NCBI RefSeq assembly: GCF_009707865.1
Contig: NZ_WMBA01000025.1
Location: 34,124-98,123, forward strand
Origin: Amycolatopsis pithecellobii
GTDB taxonomy: Bacteria; Actinomycetota; Actinomycetes; Mycobacteriales; Pseudonocardiaceae
Length of the DNA stretch: 64,000 bases
Direction of reading: 5' to 3'
Shown piece after piece: positions 15,870 through 25,228 of the stretch. The notes beneath the pieces were generated by a model. That model made no database searches and was not told where the DNA came from. It saw only the letters and a list, made by a program, of their open reading frames with translations. Made by a program: the position numbers and the translations under genes. The first letter of the stretch is position 1. Each line of letters begins with the position of its first letter.

Positions 15870-16946
15870 GTGGATCTTCCTGTGCTACCGCCGGTCCGGC
15901 CGATGCTGGCCAAGGCTGTGCACGAGGTCCCGCGCGCGCCCGGGTTGCTGTACGAACCGAAGTGGGACGGTTTCCGGTGCATCGTGTTCCGCGACAACGA
16001 CGAGGTCGAACTCGGTTCACGAAATGATCGGCCACTCACACGGTATTTCCCCGAATTGGTCGGCCTACTCCAGGATGCGCTTCCAACACGCTGTGTGGTG
16101 GACGGGGAAATTGTGCTCGTCACCGAGCATGGTCTCGATTTCGAGAGCCTGCAACTGCGGTTGCATCCGGCGGCGTCCCGGGTGCGCAAGCTCGCGCGGG
16201 AAACCCCGGCGAGTTTCGTCGTTTTCGATCTGCTCGCGCTCGACGATCGTGATCTGCGTGCAGAGCCGTTCGCCAAGCGGCGCCGGTTGCTGGAAAGCGT
16301 TGTCAGCGGCGAGTTCGCGCGCGTGCACCTGACGCCGATGACCGAGGATCCCGACATCGCGCAGGACTGGTTCAACCGGTTCGAGGGCGCCGGTTTCGAC
16401 GGTGTCATGGCGAAACCCGCCGATCAGCCGTACGAGCAGGACAAGCGGGTGATGTGGAAGGTCAAGCACGAGCGCACCGCCGACTGCGTCGTCGCCGGCT
16501 TTCGTTGGCACAAGGACGGAAAAGGTGTCGGGTCGCTCCTGTTGGGGCTGTACGACGAGGCCGGCACGCTACACCATGTCGGTGTCGCCAGCAGTTTCAC
16601 GGCGGCACGGCGCAAGGAGCTGGTCGACGAGCTCGCGCCGTTGCGGGAACGAGCGCTCGACGAGCATCCGTGGCGGCAATGGGCGGAGGCGCAGTCCGAG
16701 TGGGCCGGACGGATGCCGGGCGCGCAGAGTCGCTGGAGTGTCGGGAAAGATCTCTCGTGGGAACCGATCAGGCCGGAGCTCGTTGCGGAGGTGCGGTACG
16801 AGCACGTCCAAGGTGGACGGTTTCGCCACGGCACGCGACTGGTCCGGTTCCGGCAGGACCGGCAACCGGAGTCGTGCACCTACGGACAGCTCGAGGAGAT
16901 CGCTCCGGCCGAACTGTCCACTTTGTTCAGTGAGGTTCGGGCATGA
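15870..16946 (+). CDS. ligC: ATP-dependent DNA ligase (LigC type)
   Basis: The 358-residue enzyme seals nicks in DNA with ATP. The nucleophilic Lys is in YEPKWDGFRCIVF near residue 30, motif III is in VFDLLALDDRDL near 120, motif IV in FDGVMAKPADQPYE near 180 and motif V in MWKVKHERTADCVVAG near 200. An OB-fold follows to residue 358. The length and lack of nuclease or polymerase domains fit stand-alone LigC, an accessory ligase for end joining and base excision repair in actinobacteria. A GTG start is used. It overlaps the polymerase gene as ATGA. Confidence 0.9.
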   Translation: MDLPVLPPVRPMLAKAVHEVPRAPGLLYEPKWDGFRCIVFRDNDEVELGSRNDRPLTRYFPELVGLLQDALPTRCVVDGEIVLVTEHGLDFESLQLRLHPAASRVRKLARETPASFVVFDLLALDDRDLRAEPFAKRRRLLESVVSGEFARVHLTPMTEDPDIAQDWFNRFEGAGFDGVMAKPADQPYEQDKRVMWKVKHERTADCVVAGFRWHKDGKGVGSLLLGLYDEAGTLHHVGVASSFTAARRKELVDELAPLRERALDEHPWRQWAEAQSEWAGRMPGAQSRWSVGKDLSWEPIRPELVAEVRYEHVQGGRFRHGTRLVRFRQDRQPESCTYGQLEEIAPAELSTLFSEVRA

Positions 16947-17917
16947 GGGTCGACGGCGTCGAGATTTCGCACCCGGAGAAGGTGTACTTCACCGAGCGCG
17001 GGGAGACCAAGCTCGATCTGATCCGGTACTACGAGGCGGTGGAAGATCCGTTGCTCGCGCGCCTTGGGGGCCGGCCGTTGCTGCTGGAACGTTATCCCGA
17101 TGGAGCGAGCGGGAAATCGTGGTTCCAGAAGCGAGTCCCGAAGTCCACACCGGACTGGGTCACCACGACCGTTGTCTCGACGCCCAACGGCACCACGAGT
17201 GACGCGCTGGTGGCCGCGGACCTGGCGCATATTCTCTGGGCGGTCAATCTCGGGTGTATCGGTTTCCACGTCTGGCCCGTGCATGCGGAGACGCCCGACG
17301 TGACCGACGAACTGCGAGTGGACCTCGACCCGTCGCCGGGCGTGAGTTTCCCGCAGGTGCGGGAGGCCGCCGCGCTCACCCGTGCTTTGTTGCGAGAACT
17401 CGGTATTGAGCCGCACCTCAAGACGACGGGCTCGCGTGGCCTGCACATTTACGTTGCGCTGCAACCGAATTGGGACGGTTACCAGGTGCGCGCGGCAGCG
17501 GTGGCGCTGGCGCGCGAGCTTGAGCGGCGGCACCCGGAACTCATCACGGCCCAGTGGTGGAAGGAAGAGCGGGGCGCCCGCGTCTTCGTGGACTTCAACC
17601 AGAACGCGCCGCACAAGACCGTATTCGGGGCGTGGTGTGTGCGGCCACGCGCCGGTGCTCAGGTCTCCACGCCGATCGGCTGGGATCAGCTGGAATCGGT
17701 GGACCCCGCGGAGCTGACGATCGCGACGGTACCCACGCTCGTGGCCGAGCGTGGCGATCCGTGGGCGGACATGCGGCCGCAATCTCTGGAACCGCTACTG
17801 GAAATGTCGCGCCAGGACACGGAAAACGGGCTGATGGACGCGCCGTGGCCGCCGGTCTATCCGAAGATGCCGAACGAGCCACCGCGCGTCGCGCCGAGCC
17901 GTGCCAAGAAAACCTAG
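16943..17917 (+). CDS. LigD-type primase-polymerase (PolDom)
   Basis: The 324-residue protein is a stand-alone LigD polymerase domain (archaeo-eukaryotic primase fold). Such enzymes fill gaps with ribonucleotides during end joining and repair. The metal-binding DxD is in LRVDLDPSPGVSF near residue 135, the phosphate-binding region is GSRGLHIYVAL near 170, and FVDFNQNAPHKTVFGAWCVR near 215 is conserved. The ATG overlaps the ligase stop by four bases, so the ligase and polymerase are made together. No Ku gene is visible in the window. Confidence 0.9.
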   Translation: MRVDGVEISHPEKVYFTERGETKLDLIRYYEAVEDPLLARLGGRPLLLERYPDGASGKSWFQKRVPKSTPDWVTTTVVSTPNGTTSDALVAADLAHILWAVNLGCIGFHVWPVHAETPDVTDELRVDLDPSPGVSFPQVREAAALTRALLRELGIEPHLKTTGSRGLHIYVALQPNWDGYQVRAAAVALARELERRHPELITAQWWKEERGARVFVDFNQNAPHKTVFGAWCVRPRAGAQVSTPIGWDQLESVDPAELTIATVPTLVAERGDPWADMRPQSLEPLLEMSRQDTENGLMDAPWPPVYPKMPNEPPRVAPSRAKKT

Positions 17918-19107
17918 GCGTTGCGGGTACGTACCACCAACGCGACGACAATGGCCAGGCAGCCTGTTGACACCGCGAAGGGCAGGCGAGCGTCGACGTC
18001 GACGGTGAGCCCGGTCAACCACACCATCACGGTGGTGACGACCGCTGACCCCACACCCAGTGACGCGTTGAGCGGACCGTGTTGTTCGGCGGGGGTCCGG
18101 CTCAGCAGCCAACCCTGGTAAACGGGAATGAGCGGTGCCGTGCCGAAGGCGAACACCACCACACCGGCATAAGCCATGGCGACCGATCCGGCGCAGATCA
18201 GGATGTTGCCGATGATCACGAGCGCGGCGCCCATCACCATGATGGTGGTGATGGACAGGCGTTTGACCAACAGGTCGCCGACCGCACGGGCGGGTGTGTA
18301 CGCCACCCACAGCAGCGCGAGCAGGAACGACGCGTCGGGCAGGGAAAGCCCGTACCGATACTGACCGAGCGACGTCACCCAGGAGACGACCACCGTTTCC
18401 CCGGCCATGAGCGTCGCGAACACCACGATGTTGGTGAGCCAGCCGCCTAGCATTGCCCGGCTGAGCCGGGGCTGGACGGCCTGATCAGCTTGCTGCGTAA
18501 CGGATTTGCCGGCTGATCGGTTCAGCACGGTACCCGCCGCCACCAGAACCGCCAGTGCCGCGGCGAAAATGGCATAGACCACTCGGTAGTCGCCGTCGGC
18601 CGGCACCAGCGCGCCGACCATGGCGGGTGCGGTGAAGCTGGCCACGCCAAAAGTGGCGTAGAGCGCGGAAATCCGGTGGTAGCGCTTCGGTAGCCGGTAC
18701 AAATACGACACAGCGGCGAGGGTGCCGAGCGAGAAGGTCGCGCCGTGCATGAATGCGCCGGTTAGTACCGCCGCGGGATTTCGGGCGGTGATCAGGATTA
18801 CGCAGCCCGCCAGCCCCACCGAGATCGCCAGCGTGGTCATCCGTGCGACGCCGAGCCGGCGCAACAGGACCGGCCCGGCGAACATGGCCGCGATCAGCCC
18901 GATGTCCTTGAGGTTCTGGATGTTGGCGAGTTGCCCGCCGCTGAGTCCGTAGTCCTCGCGAAAGGTCGTGATCAGCGCGGGGACCAGACCCATGCCCAGT
19001 GCCACGGTGCCATACACCACGAACAGGTAGCAGCTGATCAGGCCATAACCCGGGGACTGCCGGGAATTCTCCGCGATGGAGACGCCGGATGGCGCGGCCG
19101 TGGTCAT
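17914..19107 (-). CDS. MFS transporter
   Basis: The 397-residue protein has about 12 hydrophobic helices and MFS sequence marks (LLRRLGVARMTTLAISVGLAGC after helix 2, RYHRISALYATFGVASF in the middle). The substrate is unknown. It starts with an ATG that overlaps the glycosyltransferase stop as ATGA, so the two are made together. Its end overlaps the polymerase gene by four bases in convergent orientation. Position next to the siderophore locus suggests an exporter for a siderophore or its glycosylated form, but this is inference. Confidence 0.85.
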   Translation of the reverse strand: MTTAAPSGVSIAENSRQSPGYGLISCYLFVVYGTVALGMGLVPALITTFREDYGLSGGQLANIQNLKDIGLIAAMFAGPVLLRRLGVARMTTLAISVGLAGCVILITARNPAAVLTGAFMHGATFSLGTLAAVSYLYRLPKRYHRISALYATFGVASFTAPAMVGALVPADGDYRVVYAIFAAALAVLVAAGTVLNRSAGKSVTQQADQAVQPRLSRAMLGGWLTNIVVFATLMAGETVVVSWVTSLGQYRYGLSLPDASFLLALLWVAYTPARAVGDLLVKRLSITTIMVMGAALVIIGNILICAGSVAMAYAGVVVFAFGTAPLIPVYQGWLLSRTPAEQHGPLNASLGVGSAVVTTVMVWLTGLTVDVDARLPFAVSTGCLAIVVALVVRTRNA

Positions 19108-20135
19108 GGAACCATTGCGGCGGCGCCGGTTTCGCGGCTCTCCACCGCCGTGGCGTACTGGGCGAAGGTTTCCGGATCCAGCTCCTGGGCCTGGCGCAGC
19201 TGGGATCGGCCCAGTTCCGGGCTGCCATCCGCGGTGACGGTGCGCCCGATCCGGATCAGGTAGCGGCACAGCACCGACTGGCCCAGCCGCTCGCTGGCCG
19301 CACCACGCGCGACAGCCATGGCGATGGCCTTCTCCAATCCTTCTCGCTCGTTCGCGCAACGCAAGTGGTTGAACGCGTCCACTCCACCGGACTGTTTGCG
19401 GGAGGCGCTACCGCCGGTGCGGGGCACCCGGTAGCGGGTCGGAATCCCCGGCACATGGTCGATCACGGCGCCGCTACCGAGGTAACGGAACAACGTCGCG
19501 ACGTCCTCACAGAATGGCACGATCGGGAAAGGTATTTGCAGCGCAAGGGAAGTACGGAGGTTCATCGCCGACGGGATGGCGATGTTGTCACGCTCGACGG
19601 CCTGCTCGATCCATCGCTCGCGGCCCCGTAACTTGGGCAGCCGCTGTTGCTCGTTGAGCAAATGCAATCCGGGCAGCAGCTGGTTCGACTCCCATGGCTT
19701 GCCGTGTTCGTCGATGAACTCGATGTCGCTGTAAGCGAAGTCCAGTTCCGGCTGAGCGGCGAACATCGCGCGGACGGCGGCCACCCGCCGCGGGTGCGCC
19801 AGATCGTCGGCATCCAGATATGCCAGCAATGCATGGCCGTCCCGATGCGCGGCTTCGATGGCGACGTTCCGGGCCCGCCCGGCGCCGCCATGGTCCTGGG
19901 TGTGCAGCACGGTCACCTGGCCGACTGTCGACGCGGCAAGGCTTTTCAGAAACTCCGAGGTGTCCGCGGCGGGTGAGGCGTCGTTGACCACATAGGCGCA
20001 CCAGTGCGGATCCGTTTGCTGTTCGAGACTGGCTAGGGTGAGACGTAGGCATTCGCGGCGCCACGCAAGTCCGTCGTCGAAATACGGGACTACGAACGCC
20101 ACAGTTGCCGACTGGCCGGGGATGGGAGAAGGCAC
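19104..20135 (-). CDS. Family 2 glycosyltransferase
   Basis: The 343-residue protein has a GT-A fold start (ATVAFVVPYFDDGLAWRRECLRLTLASLEQQ), the nucleotide-sugar part GGAGRARNVAI near 110, and the metal-binding motif LLAYLDADDLAHPRR near 125. The second half (FCEDVATLFRYLG) fits the acceptor side of GT2 enzymes. The GTG at 20135 is chosen because AAGGAG lies upstream; longer frames cross the hairpin at 20,194-20,231. It sits between the siderophore formyltransferase and an MFS gene, all on the minus strand. Whether it decorates the siderophore or belongs to another pathway cannot be decided from sequence. Confidence 0.82.
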   Translation of the reverse strand: MPSPIPGQSATVAFVVPYFDDGLAWRRECLRLTLASLEQQTDPHWCAYVVNDASPAADTSEFLKSLAASTVGQVTVLHTQDHGGAGRARNVAIEAAHRDGHALLAYLDADDLAHPRRVAAVRAMFAAQPELDFAYSDIEFIDEHGKPWESNQLLPGLHLLNEQQRLPKLRGRERWIEQAVERDNIAIPSAMNLRTSLALQIPFPIVPFCEDVATLFRYLGSGAVIDHVPGIPTRYRVPRTGGSASRKQSGGVDAFNHLRCANEREGLEKAIAMAVARGAASERLGQSVLCRYLIRIGRTVTADGSPELGRSQLRQAQELDPETFAQYATAVESRETGAAAMVP

Positions 20136-20193
20136 TGAGGCTCCTTGGGGTGTTTTTGTCACACTTGAGCGCTCTGTGGCCAACTGTAAACAG

Positions 20194-20231
20194 GTCATTG
20201 CGCCTTGATCCCCGGACCAAGACGCAATGAC
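20194..20231. terminator. Imperfect hairpin between formyltransferase and glycosyltransferase genes
   Basis: GTCATTGCG pairs with CGCAATGAC and, one base in, CTTG pairs with CAAG. There is no T-tract. It lies 137 bases beyond the formyltransferase stop and 59 before the glycosyltransferase start, so it could end the first transcript or act as an operator for the second. Confidence 0.45.
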
Positions 20232-20368
20232 GACTAACTGCAGGCGGAAATGCCTTTTTTGACCGCCGCCTTCACGGCGCTGAATTCTTGTGGTCCGAAC
20301 CACATAGGTGTTGAAGGGGCAACGAGACCAGTCGTTCGACTCATCCTGGTCTACAACGACTTCCGCGG

Positions 20369-21310
20369 TCAGGGTTGTGTGGTGAGGTAACCGCCCATCG
20401 TGCGGAAGTAGTCCGGCGCGGCTGATTCGGTTCCGTCGTCCGTACGAACTCGTTCCACCACAAGGCCGTGGTTGCGGCCGAATCGCGCGTCCGCACCGGC
20501 GACGATCACCACGCCGTCGCCTTCCTTGATGAAGATCCGGCCCGGCGTACCGCCGTAGAGTCCTTGCGACACCGAGGCTCGCACGATCCGCAGGCGCTGC
20601 CCGCGATGGAAGGTGAAGGCGTTCGGGTACGGGTCCGCCTGGGCGCGAACGAGGCGGTCGAGGTCCTCGGCGGGCCAGGTCCAGTCGATGCGACTGTCCT
20701 CAATGGACCGTTTGTGGAAGAAGCTCGCGTTGGCGCGGTTCTGTGGTGTCCAGTCCGTGCGCCCCGACGCGATCAGTTCGAGCGCCTCGGTCACCACGGG
20801 TGCGATGAGGTCGACGGTCTTGTGGAACAGGTCCGTGCTGGTGTCACGTGGCCCCACGGCGACCGAGCGCTGCAGGACGATGTCCCCGGCGTCGAGCTCG
20901 TCGTCCATCATGTGGGCGGTCACGCCGACCTCCGGCTCGCCGTTGATCAGCGCCCAGATCAGCGGGGAAAACCCGGCGTAGGCGGGCAACAGGGAGTCGT
21001 GCACGTTGAGTGTTCCGCGCGGCGGCAACGTGAAGATCTCCGGTGGCAGCCACGTGCGCCAGTTGTTCGCCACGATGATGTCCGGCTCCGCCTCTTTCAG
21101 GTGCGTGGCCAGGTCATCGGGCCTGTTCCGCAGCAGCACCGGAACGCCGTGCTCCTCCGCGAGGTCGGCCACCGAGTCGGACCAGATCCGCTCGTATGCG
21201 TGGTCGCTCTTGGGGTGGGTCACCACCAGGACCACGTCATGCGGCGAGTTCAGCAACGCCTGCAGCGTTCGGTGTCCCCAGGTCTGGTATCCGAACATCG
21301 CGACCCGCAT
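20369..21310 (-). CDS. N5-hydroxyornithine formyltransferase (CchA-like)
   Basis: The 313-residue enzyme belongs to the methionyl-tRNA formyltransferase/ArnA family. The catalytic triad is visible as N102, H104 (LNVHDSLLPAYAGFSP) and D140 (DDELDAGDIVLQRSV). The C-terminal OB-like domain follows (ADPYPNAFTFHRGQRLRI). Homologues in coelichelin pathways transfer a formyl group from 10-formyl-THF to N5-hydroxyornithine. The gene is divergent from the ornithine hydroxylase, and two iron boxes lie between them. The NRPS adenylation code for formyl-hydroxyornithine in this locus agrees with the role. Confidence 0.88.
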   Translation of the reverse strand: MRVAMFGYQTWGHRTLQALLNSPHDVVLVVTHPKSDHAYERIWSDSVADLAEEHGVPVLLRNRPDDLATHLKEAEPDIIVANNWRTWLPPEIFTLPPRGTLNVHDSLLPAYAGFSPLIWALINGEPEVGVTAHMMDDELDAGDIVLQRSVAVGPRDTSTDLFHKTVDLIAPVVTEALELIASGRTDWTPQNRANASFFHKRSIEDSRIDWTWPAEDLDRLVRAQADPYPNAFTFHRGQRLRIVRASVSQGLYGGTPGRIFIKEGDGVVIVAGADARFGRNHGLVVERVRTDDGTESAAPDYFRTMGGYLTTQP

Positions 21311-21352
21311 CGGCTCTCCTCCTGTAAGGGATCAACATCACGCCCGAATGTA

Positions 21353-21371
21353 GTAGTTGAGGCTCACCTAA
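21353..21371 (-). promoter_or_regulatory. Iron box (IdeR/DmdR1-type), formyltransferase side
   Basis: Fifteen of 19 bases match TTAGGTTAGGCTAACCTAA. It lies 43 bases before the formyltransferase ATG. Iron-loaded DtxR-family repressors bind such sites and shut off siderophore genes; the role is inferred from the match and the genes it fronts. Confidence 0.75.
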
Positions 21372-21372
21372 G

Positions 21373-21391
21373 TTAGGTTAGGGTTGCCTGG
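21373..21391 (+). promoter_or_regulatory. Iron box, ornithine hydroxylase side
   Basis: TTAGGTTAGGG opens a 14-of-19 match to the iron-box consensus. It begins one base after the previous box and ends 26 bases before the hydroxylase ATG, so each divergent gene has its own site. Confidence 0.75.
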
Positions 21392-21417
21392 GTTGTACAT
21401 CGACAGATTGGACGGGC

Positions 21418-22698
21418 ATGCCACTATCGCCGGAGTTGGACGTGATCGGAGTGGGTTTCGGGCCCTCCAACCTCGCGCTGGCAATCGCCGTGGCTGAACA
21501 CAACGCCGCGGCCGCCCAGCCGGTGACCGCGCGGTTCCTCGAGCGCCAGCCCCGGTTCGGCTGGCATCGCGGCATGTTGCTCGAGGACGCGACGATGCAG
21601 GTTTCGTTCCTCAAAGACCTTGTCACGATGCGGAATCCGGCGAGCACGTTCAGTTTCCTTTCGTACCTGCATGGGCAAGGCAGGCTCGTCGACTTCATCA
21701 ACCACAAAAGCCTGTTCCCGCTGCGGATCGAGTTCCACGACTACTTCGAGTGGGCCGCCGCGCGCATGGCCGACCAGGTCTCGTACGGCCAGGAAGTCGT
21801 GTCCGTGCGCGGCGGTGACCCGTTGTTCGAGGTGCGCACCGCCGACGGCGAGGTCTACTGTGCGCGCAATCTCGTGCTCGGCACCGGGTTGCGCCCGAAC
21901 CTGCCGGAAGGAACGGAGACCAGCGACCGCATCTGGCACAACCATCAACTGCTGCACCGCATCGGCGACATCCGGGAGCCCGGGCGCTGTGTGGTGGTCG
22001 GTGCGGGCCAGAGCGCCGCCGAGGTGACGGCGTTCCTGCACAACCGTTTTCCCGGCGCCGAGGTGTGCTCGGTGTTCGCCCGGTACGGCTACAGCCCGTC
22101 GGACGACAGCTCGTTCGCCAACCGGATCTTCGACCCCGAGGGTGTCGACAATTTCTACTCCGCACCCGAGGATGTCAAGCGGCGCTTGATGAACTACCAC
22201 GCCAACACCAATTACTCGGCCGTGGACATCGACCTCATCGACGACCTGTACCGGCGTGAGTATCAAGAGAAGGTCCAGGGCAGGCAGCGGTTGCGGATCT
22301 TCAACACTTCTCGCCCGGTGGACATCACCGAGGACGAGACGGTACGCGTCACCGTGGAATCGTTGACCACGGGTGAAAAAACCGTGCTGGACGCGGATCT
22401 GGTGGTCTACGCCACTGGTTACCTGCCGGCGGATCCGGTGCCGTTGCTCGGGGAGCTCGGGGAACGGTGCCGTCGTGACGAGCACGGCCGGTTGCGTATC
22501 GAGCGGGATTATCGGCTTTCCGTGCCGGGCGTGGGAGGCGGAATCTACTTGCAGGGCGGCACCGAGCACACGCACGGCATCACTTCGTCGTTGCTGTCCA
22601 ACACCGCCGTCCGGGTGGGCGAAATCCTTTCTTCCATTGTGGAACGGCGGCCAGGAGCCGGCCGGCCGGCTGAGTATGCCGTTAAGGAGTGGGCGTGA
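21418..22698 (+). CDS. L-ornithine N5-monooxygenase (siderophore type)
   Basis: The 426-residue flavoenzyme is of the SidA/PvdA/CchB type and hydroxylates the delta amine of ornithine using FAD, NADPH and O2. The FAD motif is VIGVGFGPSNLALA at residue 8, the substrate region WHRGMLLEDATMQVSFLKDLV near 53, the NADPH motif VVVGAGQSAAEV near 193 and the family signature DLVVYATGYLPAD near 328. The gene fits the predicted hydroxamate units of the product. Its stop overlaps the GTG of the salicylate synthase, so the two are co-translated, and it follows an iron box. Confidence 0.93.
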   Translation: MPLSPELDVIGVGFGPSNLALAIAVAEHNAAAAQPVTARFLERQPRFGWHRGMLLEDATMQVSFLKDLVTMRNPASTFSFLSYLHGQGRLVDFINHKSLFPLRIEFHDYFEWAAARMADQVSYGQEVVSVRGGDPLFEVRTADGEVYCARNLVLGTGLRPNLPEGTETSDRIWHNHQLLHRIGDIREPGRCVVVGAGQSAAEVTAFLHNRFPGAEVCSVFARYGYSPSDDSSFANRIFDPEGVDNFYSAPEDVKRRLMNYHANTNYSAVDIDLIDDLYRREYQEKVQGRQRLRIFNTSRPVDITEDETVRVTVESLTTGEKTVLDADLVVYATGYLPADPVPLLGELGERCRRDEHGRLRIERDYRLSVPGVGGGIYLQGGTEHTHGITSSLLSNTAVRVGEILSSIVERRPGAGRPAEYAVKEWA

Positions 22699-23957
22699 CA
22701 CTGGAGATGGTGACGGCGCTCGCACGCGCCGGGTTCGACGATTACGTTGTGTACGAACGTGATGGCGCCTGGACTTTCGCGGGTGGCGCGCTCGCGACCG
22801 TCACCCTGGACGCCACGCATGTCCGGGTGCGGGGTGTGCTGGACTCTGACATTGAATGGTCGGGCTCTCCCGGTGCTGCGTTGCGGAAGGCGCTTGACTC
22901 GTTGCCGGTGCGTGACTGGCGTGCTTACGGTCGAGTCCATTTTGGATTCGCTGGGTTGCTGCCCGGTTTGGGACTGCGAGGCGCCGCGGCGCCGGCCGGT
23001 GAGCTGGTACGGTTGCTGATTCCGCGCACAGAGGTGCGGATCGCCGATGGCGAGGTGACGCTTCGGGGCGAGGATCAGGACCGCGTGCGGGAAATCCTTG
23101 GGGAACCGGGCGTTTCGTCGGGGAAGCCGACGCTCGTTGATGTCCGGGTGGATGGGGCGAGCTACCGGGAACGGGTGGCGCAGGCAGTCAAGGAAATCCG
23201 CCAAGGGCAATATCAGAAGGTCATCCTTTCGCGATCGGTCAGAATTCCTTTTGAGACGGACATGGTCGCCACGTACGAACTGGGCCGGCGCGGCAACACC
23301 CCGGCGCGCTCTTTCCTGATGCGGCTGGGAAACTTGGAGGCGGCCGGGTTCAGTCCCGAGATCGTCGTGACGGTTTCCGCCTCGGGGGACGTGACGACAC
23401 AACCGCTGGCGGGCACACGCGCGTTCGGCCGGGGTGCAGATGTCGATGCTGCCGCGCGTGCGGAGCTGGAATCGAACCCGAAGGAAATCTTTGAGCACGC
23501 GGTTTCCGTACGCACTGCGCAAGAAGAACTGCGGCACGTCTGCGTCGCGGAATCGGTGCGGGTCGGAGACTTCATGGGGGTCAAGGAACGGGGGAGTGTG
23601 CAACACTTGGCCTCGCTGGTCAATGGCACCCTCGCGGCGGGACGCACTTCGTGGGACGCATTGGAAGCCCTGTTCCCGGCGGTGACCGCTTCCGGCATCC
23701 CGAAACCCGAGTCCCTGGACGCGATCGCCCGCCTGGACGAGCCCCGAGGCCTATACTCGGGGGCAGTGATCACTGCTGCACACGACGGTTCCCTGGATGC
23801 GGCGCTGGTCCTGCGGGCGGTATACCAAGAGGCGGGCGTCGCTTGGCTACGCGCCGGCGCGGGCATCGTCGCAGACTCGACCCCAGACCGCGAACTAGAG
23901 GAAACGTGCGAAAAACTAACCAGCGTAGCCCCATATGTAGTAGAAAAAGGGGCTTGA
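22695..23957 (+). CDS. Salicylate synthase (MbtI/Irp9-type chorismate-utilising enzyme)
   Basis: The 420-residue protein is a chorismate-utilising enzyme of the type that converts chorismate to salicylate by isomerisation and pyruvate loss. Conserved marks are GQYQKVILSRSV near 175, TQPLAGTRAFGRG near 235, the Glu in SNPKEIFEHAV near 260 and the late LRAGAGIVADSTPDRELEET near 390. The GTG at 22695 is preferred because AAGGAG lies five bases before it and it overlaps the hydroxylase stop as GTGA. There is no separate pyruvate lyase gene in the window, which supports a direct salicylate synthase rather than an isochorismate-only enzyme. Confidence 0.88.
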   Translation: MTLEMVTALARAGFDDYVVYERDGAWTFAGGALATVTLDATHVRVRGVLDSDIEWSGSPGAALRKALDSLPVRDWRAYGRVHFGFAGLLPGLGLRGAAAPAGELVRLLIPRTEVRIADGEVTLRGEDQDRVREILGEPGVSSGKPTLVDVRVDGASYRERVAQAVKEIRQGQYQKVILSRSVRIPFETDMVATYELGRRGNTPARSFLMRLGNLEAAGFSPEIVVTVSASGDVTTQPLAGTRAFGRGADVDAAARAELESNPKEIFEHAVSVRTAQEELRHVCVAESVRVGDFMGVKERGSVQHLASLVNGTLAAGRTSWDALEALFPAVTASGIPKPESLDAIARLDEPRGLYSGAVITAAHDGSLDAALVLRAVYQEAGVAWLRAGAGIVADSTPDRELEETCEKLTSVAPYVVEKGA

Positions 23958-24253
23958 AAAAAGCCTCGACCACCGCGACAAGGTGACGTCCCGTTGGGTC
24001 TGTCATCCCGGAGCCAGCCCGTCCGGCGCCCGTCCGGCGAGGACATCTTTTTTTGTCCCGCTCCGCGCGATGCCCTGGTGGCCCCTTGGGGTGCCTGGGT
24101 GACCGGGCGCTGGGCGCCTTCAGGGGACCCCCGCCCCACTTCGCCTGATCGTTGCGGAGGCTTCGTGTTGGTTTGGGGGGCCTGGCCGGCTTTTCGTTGC
24201 ACGGTGGCGGTTTCGGCGGTGAGTTGGCGGGACGGGAATCACGTCCCCACTCC

Positions 24254-25228
24254 TCAACGACGTGTCCGGCGTAGGAGCCATCCCAGGTAAGCTCCGCCGA
24301 GCGCCGCTGTTGCGACGCCGACTGGGAGAGTCCCGTTCCCTGCCACCCGTTGTGCCACGAAGTCCGCTGCCAGCACCAACAGTGCGCCCATCCACGCGGC
24401 GGGTAACAAACCCGGGCCGGGGCCCCGGGTGAGTTTCTTCGACAATTGTGGCGCGGTCAGTGAAACGAAGGCAATCGGACCCGCGATGGCCGTTGCGGCG
24501 GCGCATGCGGCGGTGCCGACAATGATCAGGTACAGGCGGCTCGGCTCAACCCGGACACCGAGCGCGGCAGCCGAATCGTCCCCCATTTCCAGGATGGTCA
24601 GCCATCGTGAGCCTACCAAAAGTAGTGGCCCAATAATGACGATAGCAATGATAACCGGCCAGAAGTGTTCCCAGCCAAGGTTGTTCAGGCTTCCCGTGAT
24701 CCACACGGTGGCGCGGGAGAGATCGGCGAGTTTCGCGTTCACGATCAGATAGAAGTTTACCGCCTGCAGGATGGCACTGATCCCGATCCCGATCAACACC
24801 AACCGCGTCCCGCGCACGCCTCGTTGCCACGCAAGCAGATACACCGCCAGCGCGGTCACGATCCCGCCGATGAGGGCACCAAAGGAAACCCTCAGCAAGC
24901 CTCCGCCGAAAACGAGGATCACCAGCAGGCCGCCGGTCGTCGCACCGTAATTGAACCCGATGATGTCCGGGCTCCCCAACGGGTTCCGCGAAAGGCTTTG
25001 GAAAACGGCGCCGCTCATGCCCAGCGCGGCCCCGACGCACAGCGCGATCAGCACCCGGGGCAAGCGGAGATCGAGCACCGCGAAGTTGGTCAGCCTGCTC
25101 CCATTGCCCAGCAGCGTGCGCACGACATCCAGCGGTGCCACGGAAATCGAGCCGACGCCGAGAGCGACGACACCGATCACCATGATCGCCGCCAGTAAAC
25201 CAGCCGAAACCACAAAGGATCTGGTCAT
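24254..25228 (-). CDS. FecCD-family iron-siderophore ABC permease (FepG-like)
   Basis: The 324-residue protein has about nine or ten membrane helices and the FecCD marks LDLRLPRVLIALCVGAALGMSG near 55 and GPIAFVSLTAPQLSKKLT near 265, the loop that contacts the ATPase. It forms one half of a heterodimeric ferric-siderophore permease with the upstream gene, with an ATGA overlap. It is the last gene of the operon ligase-permease-permease behind the iron box at 27,772. No matching ATPase is adjacent. About 300 bases of gene-free DNA separate its end from the convergent salicylate synthase. Confidence 0.92.
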   Translation of the reverse strand: MTRSFVVSAGLLAAIMVIGVVALGVGSISVAPLDVVRTLLGNGSRLTNFAVLDLRLPRVLIALCVGAALGMSGAVFQSLSRNPLGSPDIIGFNYGATTGGLLVILVFGGGLLRVSFGALIGGIVTALAVYLLAWQRGVRGTRLVLIGIGISAILQAVNFYLIVNAKLADLSRATVWITGSLNNLGWEHFWPVIIAIVIIGPLLLVGSRWLTILEMGDDSAAALGVRVEPSRLYLIIVGTAACAAATAIAGPIAFVSLTAPQLSKKLTRGPGPGLLPAAWMGALLVLAADFVAQRVAGNGTLPVGVATAALGGAYLGWLLRRTRR

